DNA of 6,343 nt from Deltaproteobacteria bacterium (GTDB lineage: Bacteria; Desulfobacterota; Syntrophobacteria; BM002). Each line of letters begins with the position of its first letter. Within the stretch, counting starts at the first letter, position 1. The notes beneath the pieces were generated by a model. That model was given only the letters and a program-made list of their open reading frames with translations, searched no databases and was not told the origin of the DNA. The stretch is taken from contig JAGFXI010000116.1 of NCBI GenBank assembly GCA_017861095.1, forward strand, positions 1 to 6,343. Direction: 5' to 3'. The translations under genes and the position numbers were made by a program. This document shows, piece by piece, positions 1 through 4,813 of this stretch.

Positions 1-426
1 CTGGCTGTGGTGAACGCCTTCGGTGATGTCCGCGACCCGGATTCCGGTCGGCTGCTTGCGGGAGTTCGCACCGAGGACGGAAGGCGCCCGGCTGATGCCT
101 CTGCTTGCCTGGCCGAGCTCCGGACCCTGACCGGGTTTACTCGCCAGAATACCGTGCTCGGGGTGGTGGCGACGAATGGACGGCTCGACAGGGCCCAGGC
201 CACTCGAGTGGCGCAGATGGCCCATGACGGTATCGCCCGCGCCGTGGTACCGGCTCATACCCTCTACGACGGTGACACCATCTTTGCGCTGAGCACCGGG
301 ACCCTCGCCGGGGGGGAGGTGACGGTGGTGGGTGCATTGGCGGCCCAGCTCATGGCACAGGCCATCGTCAACGGGGTCCGCCATGCCGTGAGTGCAGGCG
401 GCCTTCCCGCCCATCGTGATCTGTGA
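1..426 (+). CDS. P1 family peptidase (S58, DmpA/ThnT-like), C-terminal part
   Basis: The frame is open at the left edge, so the N-terminal part of the gene is missing; about 141 residues remain before TGA at 424-426. The family consists of self-processing Ntn-type hydrolases (aminopeptidases or amidases) cleaved into two chains, and the new N-terminal Ser/Thr is the nucleophile. Visible here are the AVVNAFGDV block, then QNT followed by LGVVATN. The Asn-Thr pair (codons 148-153) is the expected cleavage site, which makes the Thr at 151-153 the probable nucleophile. Further family landmarks follow: AQMAHDGIARAVVPAH, then DGDTIFALSTG, then a helical end rich in Ala. Most of the small catalytic chain is therefore present. 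The substrate cannot be told from the sequence. The gene ends 36 nt before a new promoter, so it is probably the last gene of its own unit. The family call is firm. Confidence 0.9.
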   Translation: MAVVNAFGDVRDPDSGRLLAGVRTEDGRRPADASACLAELRTLTGFTRQNTVLGVVATNGRLDRAQATRVAQMAHDGIARAVVPAHTLYDGDTIFALSTGTLAGGEVTVVGALAAQLMAQAIVNGVRHAVSAGGLPAHRDL

Positions 427-461
427 CGAGGCGTTAGACGGCGAAACCAGCGAACGCGGCC

Positions 462-489
462 TTGACAAATGTGCCGATGGTGCTAAGAT
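462..489 (+). promoter_or_regulatory. Sigma70-type promoter with extended -10
   Basis: A perfect -35 box TTGACA (462-467) is followed by a 16-nt spacer and a -10 box TAAGAT (484-489). A TG at 481-482 sits one base before the -10, which gives an extended -10. Transcription would start near 496 and leave a leader of about 30 nt before the ATG at 527. The promoter lies in the gap after the peptidase gene and probably drives the dUTPase-like gene and the HD gene. A 5-bp inverted repeat (GCGTT 431-435 / AACGC 453-457) sits just upstream and could be a weak operator, but this is speculative. Confidence 0.75.
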
Positions 490-515
490 TCGGGCCTCAA
501 AGCCCGCTGTTGCAC

Positions 516-520
516 GGAGG
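516..520 (+). promoter_or_regulatory. Ribosome binding site deciding the 527 start
   Basis: GGAGG lies 6 nt before ATG 527. It supports this start over the upstream in-frame codon at 392, which lies inside the peptidase gene and upstream of the promoter. Confidence 0.8.
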
Positions 521-526
521 ACGTGG

Positions 527-985
527 ATGTCGCGAATTCCCATGCTTGATGAGAGACTGCGTCAGGTTCGCTCTCTCATCTCTCGCCGGGCGACGGAACA
601 AGGCCGGATTTTCCACCTCACCCTCCGTAGCGTCTACCGCCCCGAAGGAATCGGCATCCTGGGATGCTCCGACCTTGCCGCCGGCTCCATCGATGAGCAG
701 CAACTGGCTTATGTGGAGCCTCGTCAGAACTCCGGCGCCGAACCTCACTGGGATCTCGCGAACGGCGAGTATCTCCTCCAGTTCAACGAGACGCTCGTTC
801 TTGCCGAGAACGAGCTCGCCCTCATCCGGCCGCTCGATGATCTCATGGCAAGCGGCGGGACCCATCCCATCGTTTGTCTTGGCGAGCTCTCCGAAGCCAT
901 GCTGATGCCCATGCTGGTCTCCCAGTCGGGGATTCGGATCCATCAGAACGCCAGGATCTCCCTCGTCACCATCGTTCCCATCTAG
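527..985 (+). CDS. dUTPase/dCTP deaminase-fold-like protein, active-site motifs not conserved
   Basis: This 152-residue protein starts at the ATG placed behind GGAGG and the promoter at 462. The N-terminal 25 residues look like a charged helix. From about residue 76 the sequence follows the C-terminal beta core of the dUTPase/dCTP deaminase superfamily: LANGEYLLQFNETLVL (78-92), ENELALIRPLDDLMASGG (94-111), then GIRIHQNARISLV (135-147), which resembles the closing G-x-R-(I/V)-x-Q strand. The canonical catalytic motifs are not visible. The Arg-Ser-Ser motif reads RPLDD (only Arg101 kept), and the Asp-x-Gly-Tyr-x-Gly motif is replaced around residues 112-122. The protein may therefore be a non-catalytic nucleotide-binding relative, or the fold call may be wrong. 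It is followed by an HD nucleotidase-like gene, which fits a role linked to deoxynucleotides. That it is a gene is fairly sure; the fold is tentative. Confidence 0.55.
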   Translation: MSRIPMLDERLRQVRSLISRRATEQGRIFHLTLRSVYRPEGIGILGCSDLAAGSIDEQQLAYVEPRQNSGAEPHWDLANGEYLLQFNETLVLAENELALIRPLDDLMASGGTHPIVCLGELSEAMLMPMLVSQSGIRIHQNARISLVTIVPI

Positions 986-1090
986 ACGGTGCAGAGCCGC
1001 TCTGCGGCCCTTTTGGAGGCCGGTACCGAGCCCTTTGGTAAGGTCCGGGCGGTGCTTCGCCCTTATCAGCACAAGAGAAAGGAGGTGACC
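986..1090 (+). other. Intercistronic leader with successive hairpins
   Basis: These 105 nt between two probably co-transcribed genes contain several possible stems. GCAGAG (991-996) pairs with CTCTGC (1000-1005) over a 3-nt loop. CGGCC (1005-1009) pairs with GGCCG (1018-1022). GGGCG (1047-1051) pairs with CGCCC (1058-1062) over a 6-nt loop. A short TTTT lies at 1011-1014, but it is too weak and badly placed for a confident intrinsic terminator. The stretch could be an mRNA processing or attenuation segment. Confidence 0.35.
1078..1088 (+). promoter_or_regulatory. Full-length Shine-Dalgarno deciding a TTG start
   Basis: AAAGGAGGTGA is essentially fully complementary to the 16S rRNA tail and sits 2 nt before TTG 1091. 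It outweighs the upstream in-frame GTG at 989, which has no SD and would add a non-conserved extension. Confidence 0.85.
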
Positions 1091-1657
1091 TTGAAGAAGA
1101 TTGTAAACTTTTTCTTTGAGTTAGGCATGCTGAAGAAGACGCCCAGAAGCGGCTTCCAGTTTCTCGGCTCGGGGCGCGAGTCGGTAGCCGAACACGCCTT
1201 TCGCGTTGCCGTGATCGGATTCACCTTGGCACGACTGGACGGGGCCGCGGACGAGTGTCGGGTGGTACGCATGTGTCTCTTTCACGATCTTCCGGAATCG
1301 CGGACGGGTGATCTCAACTACGTCAACAAGCAGTATGTGCAGGTGAGAGAAGACCAGGTAGTTCGCGATCTCGCCAGGACTCTTCCTTTCGGCGGCGAGA
1401 TCGAGGAGCTGCTCTCTGAGTTCCGTGAGGGAAAGAGCAGGGAGTCACTGCTGGCCCACGACTCGGATCAACTGGATCTCATTCTGGAGCTCAAAGAACA
1501 CCTGGACCTGGGGAACCGCTATGCCACCCAGTGGATCCATTTTGCCCGCCAACGGCTGAAGACCGACCTGGGCCGCCAGCTTGCATCAGAGATCACCGAG
1601 ACCGATTCTACCGCCTGGTGGTTTGAGGGAAGAGACCACTGGTGGACAATCGACTAG
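1091..1657 (+). CDS. HD-domain hydrolase, YfbR/HDDC2-type 5'-deoxynucleotidase-like
   Basis: This is a 188-residue cytoplasmic all-helical HD phosphohydrolase. The family removes the phosphate from deoxynucleoside 5'-monophosphates using a divalent metal. The TTG start is set by the perfect SD and gives the typical N-terminus, with GMLKKTPRSGFQFLG at 12-26. The metal ligands are complete: His35 (SVAEHAF), His65-Asp66 (FHD) and Asp126 (AHDSDQLD). Glu69 in HDLPE and Asp74 in TGDL match the catalytic Glu72 and Asp77 of E. coli YfbR, and Arg19 is near the place of its phosphate-contacting arginine. The length is close to YfbR and human HDDC2 (about 200). It follows the dUTPase-like gene and probably shares its promoter, which points to nucleotide pool control. 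The exact substrate is inferred; other HD phosphohydrolase activities are possible. Confidence 0.85.
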   Translation: MKKIVNFFFELGMLKKTPRSGFQFLGSGRESVAEHAFRVAVIGFTLARLDGAADECRVVRMCLFHDLPESRTGDLNYVNKQYVQVREDQVVRDLARTLPFGGEIEELLSEFREGKSRESLLAHDSDQLDLILELKEHLDLGNRYATQWIHFARQRLKTDLGRQLASEITETDSTAWWFEGRDHWWTID

Positions 1658-1935
1658 CCCGCATTCGGATGGCGCGAGGCAGGGTGATCTGCTCCACAAA
1701 GGCGCATAGTCGCAGCATTGATAGTGTACTTGTGAGGCCTTGCCTTGTAGCGGGGTGGCTCACAAAGTCCGGGAGGCCTGCTTTACATCGAGGAGAAGGT
1801 AGTGGCTCCGGATGCGTTTTGCTTCGCAGATGACCCTGCCTCTGGCGGCCCCCGGTTATGCACAGCCGGAAGCCGGGTGGGCTAGGGGTGGGACTTGGGC
1901 GGACAGACGGTATCGACTCGCATCACGCCGCCCAT
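1658..1935. other. Convergent intergenic region with stem-loops
   Basis: These 278 nt separate the 3' ends of the HD gene (+) and the GGDEF gene (-). I see no convincing gene; a 63-codon frame at 1642-1833 has no SD and no recognisable features. Two adjacent imperfect stem-loops are present: arms 1728-1739 / 1757-1768 (11 bp with two single-base bulges) and arms 1768-1775 / 1806-1812 (7 bp with one bulge). Four T residues follow at 1817-1820. A perfect DnaA-box consensus match TTATGCACA lies at 1856-1864. No classical T-rich terminator is evident on either strand. Confidence 0.4.
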
Positions 1936-1951
1936 TCACGCCAGCGTGATG
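1921..1951. repeat. 8-bp inverted repeat across the GGDEF stop codon
   Basis: CATCACGC (1921-1928) and GCGTGATG (1944-1951) form a perfect 8-bp stem with a 15-nt loop that contains the stop codon of the minus-strand GGDEF gene (1936-1938). No T tract follows on the minus strand, so it may be a 3'-end stabilising hairpin rather than an intrinsic terminator. Confidence 0.45.
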
Positions 1952-3024
1952 GCATTCTTGCCAATCTCCTTACTGCGATACATGGAATGGTCGGCGATGC
2001 GGAGCAGTTCTTTCTTGCTCGCCGCATCGTGGGGGTAGCCGGCGACGCCGAAGCTTGCCGTGAGCCTCACATCGAACCCTTCTTCGTGGAGAAAGACCTT
2101 ATCGGCGAGGGTCTGACGAATAGCGACCACCTTGTCCAGGGCCGCCTTCTTGTCCTGACCGGGAAGGATGACGACGAACTCGTCACCGCCGTAACGGACC
2201 AGGCAGTCTTCACTGTTTAGATTTCCCGCTATGGCTCGGGCCACTTCCTTGAGCACTTTGCTCCCTACCAAGTGCCCATGCGCGTCAACCACGTGCTTAA
2301 AATTGTCCAGATCGAGGAAGACCAGCGAGACCTCCTGAGGCTTGGTGGCTGCAGGATCCAAGAGGCGCTCCAGGTGCTGATGAAGAAACCGGGTGTTATA
2401 AAAGCCCGTCACGTCGTCGGTGATGGAAAGGGACTCGATCTTCCGATAGTTACGCGAGTTGGTGATGGCGATGGCCACGTAGTCTGCGAGGATGGAGAGC
2501 ACCGGCATGAACTCGGGTTGGAAGAGGGAGAGATCCTCGGGGTTCACCACTTCGATCACCCCGATCACGGAGCCCTGCATTTTGAGAGGGAGGCAGATCA
2601 GGGAGCGGGTCACGAAACCGGTGAGGTCATCCACTCGCTTGCTGAAGCGCCGGTCCCGCTTTACATCCGGCACCAGGATCGGTTCTCCCGTCGCGATCAC
2701 GGTCCCGGCGATACCCTCGCCCACCTTGATGCGAATATCGCTGAGGGAGCTCTTGTCTAGGCCCACGACCAGTTCGAAGCGAAGCTCCTGCCGTTCCTGA
2801 TCCAGGAGAAAAAGAGTCCAGTTGCGGGCCTTGAAGAGCTCGCTGAGCCGCTTGAGCACGATGATCAGGATTTGCTCCATGTTGAAGGTGGAAGTAAGCG
2901 CCTTGCCTATTCGCAGGCAGGTCATGAGCTGCTGGGTATATACCGAAGCGTCTCTGGAAGGAGTTAAAGAAGCCACGGGATCTGCTTTTACCACCTGACG
3001 CCCCACCGAGGTTGCCCCCACCAC
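1936..3024 (-). CDS. GAF-GGDEF nucleotide cyclase with Hypr-like substrate pocket
   Basis: This 362-residue soluble signalling protein has no membrane segment. A GAF sensor domain (about 35-192, with GEGIAGTVIATGEP at 103-115) is followed by a GGDEF domain (about 195-362). The catalytic features are present: metal Asp238 in FLDLDNFK (236-243), the GGDEF loop YGGDEF at 278-283, and the MYRSKEIGKN tail at 348-357. Two guanine-contact positions of PleD are changed: Asn335 is Val246 and Asp344 is Ser255 (GHLVGSKVL). Asp to Ser at the second site is the hallmark of Hypr enzymes such as Geobacter GacA, which make cyclic AMP-GMP. The RxxD inhibitory site reads NSED (270-273), so it is incomplete. 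Two tandem GTG codons (3024 and 3021) follow GGGGA; the first is used here, but the second has the better spacing. A sigma54 promoter lies directly upstream. The domain call is firm; the product nucleotide is inferred. Confidence 0.9.
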   Translation of the reverse strand: MVGATSVGRQVVKADPVASLTPSRDASVYTQQLMTCLRIGKALTSTFNMEQILIIVLKRLSELFKARNWTLFLLDQERQELRFELVVGLDKSSLSDIRIKVGEGIAGTVIATGEPILVPDVKRDRRFSKRVDDLTGFVTRSLICLPLKMQGSVIGVIEVVNPEDLSLFQPEFMPVLSILADYVAIAITNSRNYRKIESLSITDDVTGFYNTRFLHQHLERLLDPAATKPQEVSLVFLDLDNFKHVVDAHGHLVGSKVLKEVARAIAGNLNSEDCLVRYGGDEFVVILPGQDKKAALDKVVAIRQTLADKVFLHEEGFDVRLTASFGVAGYPHDAASKKELLRIADHSMYRSKEIGKNAITLA

Positions 3025-3056
3025 GTTCCCCTATTCCCGGGTTCGTCACCGGAAAA

Positions 3057-3072
3057 AGCAATGTTCGTGCCA
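3057..3072 (-). promoter_or_regulatory. Sigma54 (RpoN) -24/-12 promoter of the GGDEF gene
   Basis: On the minus strand TGGCACG (3072-3066), four bases AACA, then TTGCT (3061-3057) match the sigma54 consensus TGGCACG-N4-TTGCW exactly, including GG-N10-GC spacing. A T run follows the -12 element. Transcription would start near 3046, about 22 nt before GTG 3024, with GGGGA at 3027-3031 acting as the ribosome site. The element lies wholly in the 76-nt gap after the FAD gene. Expression should depend on RpoN and an ATP-driven enhancer-binding activator whose site would fall inside the 3' end of the FAD gene. Confidence 0.8.
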
Positions 3073-3100
3073 AGGCCAAATTCGGGGTATGAGAGGGGGT

Positions 3101-4456
3101 TCACGAGGCGGCAGCGGTGATGCGCTTGCCGACGGCCCGAGCGGCGAGGATGCCGCTTGCGGAGGCCTGAAGGAGTCCCCTCGTGATCCCGGCGCCGTCG
3201 CCCGCCGCGAAGAGGTTCGGCATTTCCGTTTCCATCTCTCGCGATACGGTGATGCGGTTGGAGTAGAATTTGACCTCGACCCCGTAGAGGAGCGTATGGC
3301 GTGAATAGACGCCCGGCGCCAGCCGGTCCAAGGCTTGAAGCATCTCGATTACGCTGAGCAAATGTCGGTAGGGGAAAACGTAGCTCAGGTCGCCGGGGGT
3401 CGCCTGGGCCAAGGTGGGTCTCGTGAGACAACGGTCGAGACGGCTCTGGGTGGAGCGGCGGCCCGCCACCAGGTCGCCCAGGCGCTGGACAATCGCCCCT
3501 CCCCCGAGGAGGTTCGCCAGCCGGGCGATATAACGGCCGTAGCCGATGGGGTCGTTGAAGGGCTCGGTGAAGGTACTGCTCACCAGGACGGCGAAGTTGG
3601 TATTCGCGCTCTTCTTTCGCGCGTAGCTGTGGCCGTTCACCGTGGTGATACCTGCGTTCTCCTCGGCCACCACCTCGCCGTAAGGGTTCATGCAAAACGT
3701 GCGCACCTTGTCATCGAAGGTCTTGGAGTAATGGATGAGCTTGCATTCGTAGGTGATGTCGGTGATCTCTTTGAGCACCGTGGCAGCGAGCTCGACGCGA
3801 ACGCCGATGTCCACGGGGCTGGCCTTGGTGCTGAGGCCCAAGGACTCGGCAACCTGCTTCATCCAGCCGGCGCCGACCCTGCCAGGCGCGGCAATCACAT
3901 AGTCCCCGCGACGAATGGTGCCGTCGGCAAGCGCGACCCCCTGGATGCGCCCCCCCTCGGCTACGAGGCTCTCCACTTGGCATCCGGTACACGTGTGGAC
4001 CCGACCGGAGAGGGCCTCGCGCATGCGGGTCAGTACCCCGCGACAATTCTCCGTGCCGATGTGGCGGATCCGAGTGGGGACGAGCTCGAGATCGGCCAGA
4101 CGAGCTCTGTCCGCGAGCTCCTCGACCGCTGGTGAAAGCTCGCCGAAGAGGCGGTCGGGCGCCCCAAACCGCACATACATCTGGTCCGCTGTCTGGAGGA
4201 GTCCTGTAAGGGAGTCTCGGTCCAGATACTCAGCCAGGTAGCCGCCCACTTCAGAGGAAAAGGTGAGCTTGCCGTCGCTGTATGCCCCTGCCCCGCCCCA
4301 GCCGCAGAGCATGTCCTCAGAGCACTGGCGTTGTCGGGCATCGAGATCCTTCCCCTGCTCCAGCAGCAAGACCCGGTCGATTCCGAGATCCGCCAAGGTC
4401 AGGGCGGCAAAGATGCCGGCAGGACCGGCTCCGACGATAATCACCCGGTAATCCAT
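3101..4456 (-). CDS. FAD-dependent dehydrogenase, COG2509-like
   Basis: This 451-residue cytoplasmic flavoprotein belongs to the uncharacterised NAD(P)/FAD-dependent oxidoreductase group. The ATG at 4456 has GGAGGA 4 nt upstream and places the Rossmann motif at the N-terminus: VIIVGAGPAG at 5-14, then LLLEQGKDLDAR. A longer in-frame reading from 4582 lacks conserved sequence and is rejected. Other family landmarks are CGWGGAGAYSDGKL (51-64), TFCMNPYGEVV (253-263) and the C-terminal FAD-binding stretch LFAAGDGAGITRGLLQASASG (415-435, written here as a landmark only). A CTGC pair (156-159) is also present, but no other metal or disulfide site is evident. The family is about this length. It reads divergently from the phosphodiesterase gene and upstream of the GGDEF gene on the same strand, but the GGDEF gene has its own promoter. 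The substrate is unknown. Confidence 0.85.
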   Translation of the reverse strand: MDYRVIIVGAGPAGIFAALTLADLGIDRVLLLEQGKDLDARQRQCSEDMLCGWGGAGAYSDGKLTFSSEVGGYLAEYLDRDSLTGLLQTADQMYVRFGAPDRLFGELSPAVEELADRARLADLELVPTRIRHIGTENCRGVLTRMREALSGRVHTCTGCQVESLVAEGGRIQGVALADGTIRRGDYVIAAPGRVGAGWMKQVAESLGLSTKASPVDIGVRVELAATVLKEITDITYECKLIHYSKTFDDKVRTFCMNPYGEVVAEENAGITTVNGHSYARKKSANTNFAVLVSSTFTEPFNDPIGYGRYIARLANLLGGGAIVQRLGDLVAGRRSTQSRLDRCLTRPTLAQATPGDLSYVFPYRHLLSVIEMLQALDRLAPGVYSRHTLLYGVEVKFYSNRITVSREMETEMPNLFAAGDGAGITRGLLQASASGILAARAVGKRITAAAS

Positions 4457-4460
4457 GGAG

Positions 4461-4466
4461 TCCTCC
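4461..4466 (-). promoter_or_regulatory. Ribosome binding site deciding the FAD gene start
   Basis: On the minus strand GGAGGA lies 4 nt before ATG 4456, directly ahead of the nucleotide-binding motif. It excludes the 42-codon upstream extension. Confidence 0.8.
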
Positions 4467-4603
4467 GCGTGGTCGGGAAACAAGGAATCTTGGGCATTAT
4501 TCAACCTTAATCCTACGGAACTCGCACCGGAAAAACCAGCACAATGTGACCCGGGGCAACCCGAGACCTCATCCGTCACCACAACGTGCAGAGAGGCTGC
4601 GAG

Positions 4604-4625
4604 GCCGGCGGCTTTGCCCCCCGGC
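4604..4625 (+). repeat. GC-rich hairpin in the divergent region
   Basis: GCCGG (4604-4608) pairs with CCGGC (4621-4625), and an inner GGC/GCC stem closes a TTT loop. The 3' foot continues as CCGGCTGAA (4621-4629), the same nine bases that end the long hairpin at 4791-4799. Confidence 0.4.
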
Positions 4626-4742
4626 TGAATGAAAGGTCTCTTGAATCCTGCCGAGATCCTGTGCTACTAGCAACATGAGGAGTGGTCATTAGGAGTGCTC
4701 CTTCAGCCTTTTCGCCACCAAAGGGTAAGGGAGAGGCGTCAC

Positions 4743-4797
4743 TAGCCAGCAGGGGGCGGTTGGCAGACAATCGCTGCCAACTGCCTCCTGCCGGCTG
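4743..4797 (+). repeat. Long 24-bp hairpin upstream of the phosphodiesterase gene
   Basis: Arms 4743-4766 and 4774-4797 pair over 24 positions around a 7-nt loop (ACAATCG). Twenty pairs are Watson-Crick, three are G-U and one is an A-C mismatch (4748/4792). The innermost eight pairs, GTTGGCAG with CTGCCAAC, are perfect. The hairpin ends 16 nt before ATG 4814 and 6 nt before its weak ribosome site (4804-4808). No T tract follows, so it is not a standard terminator. It could control translation or stability of the downstream mRNA, or be a dispersed palindromic repeat. Confidence 0.8.
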
Positions 4798-4813
4798 AAC
4801 ACCGGGGGTTTCT

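Larger units (their letters stand above)
4457..4813. other. Divergent intergenic region, hairpin-rich
   Basis: These 357 nt separate the start codons of the FAD gene (-) and the phosphodiesterase gene (+). I find no credible gene; a 101-codon minus-strand frame over it has no SD or recognisable features. An AT-richer patch at about 4484-4515 probably holds the FAD promoter, but I cannot fix the boxes. On the plus strand, a weak extended -10 candidate TGCTACTAG (4662-4670) lies 18 nt after TTGAAT (4641-4646). There is a GC-rich hairpin (4604-4625) framed by GAGACCT (4563-4569) / AGGTCTC (4634-4640), and a very long hairpin at 4743-4797. Confidence 0.5.

Noticed and set aside
991..1014. Intrinsic terminator after the dUTPase-like gene
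   Set aside because: The T run is only four bases and is separated from the stem by five bases; the downstream gene appears to depend on read-through.
1227..1243. TGGCACG on the plus strand, possible second sigma54 -24 element
   Set aside because: No TTGC follows at the -12 position, and it lies inside the HD coding sequence.
527..1657. Established dCTP deaminase/dGTPase anti-phage system
   Set aside because: The first protein lacks the deaminase active-site motifs, the second resembles housekeeping 5'-nucleotidases, and no other defence or mobile gene is nearby.
1757..1813. Resemblance to the 3' half of a GEMM (c-di-GMP/cGAMP) riboswitch (ACAAAG, GGCCT, AGGTAG)
   Set aside because: The conserved 5' half, with its GCAAACC block and GAAA tetraloop, is absent at the right distance, and no gene follows on the plus strand.
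1642..1833. 63-codon frame overlapping the end of the HD gene
   Set aside because: No SD and no family features; it lies over structured intergenic sequence.
3335..4135. 266-codon plus-strand open frame
   Set aside because: It is antisense to the FAD gene, has no recognisable motif or SD, and is explained by high GC content.
4762..4774. Possible sigma54 element inside the long hairpin (GG...GC)
   Set aside because: The spacing is 9 rather than 10 and the TTGC block is missing.
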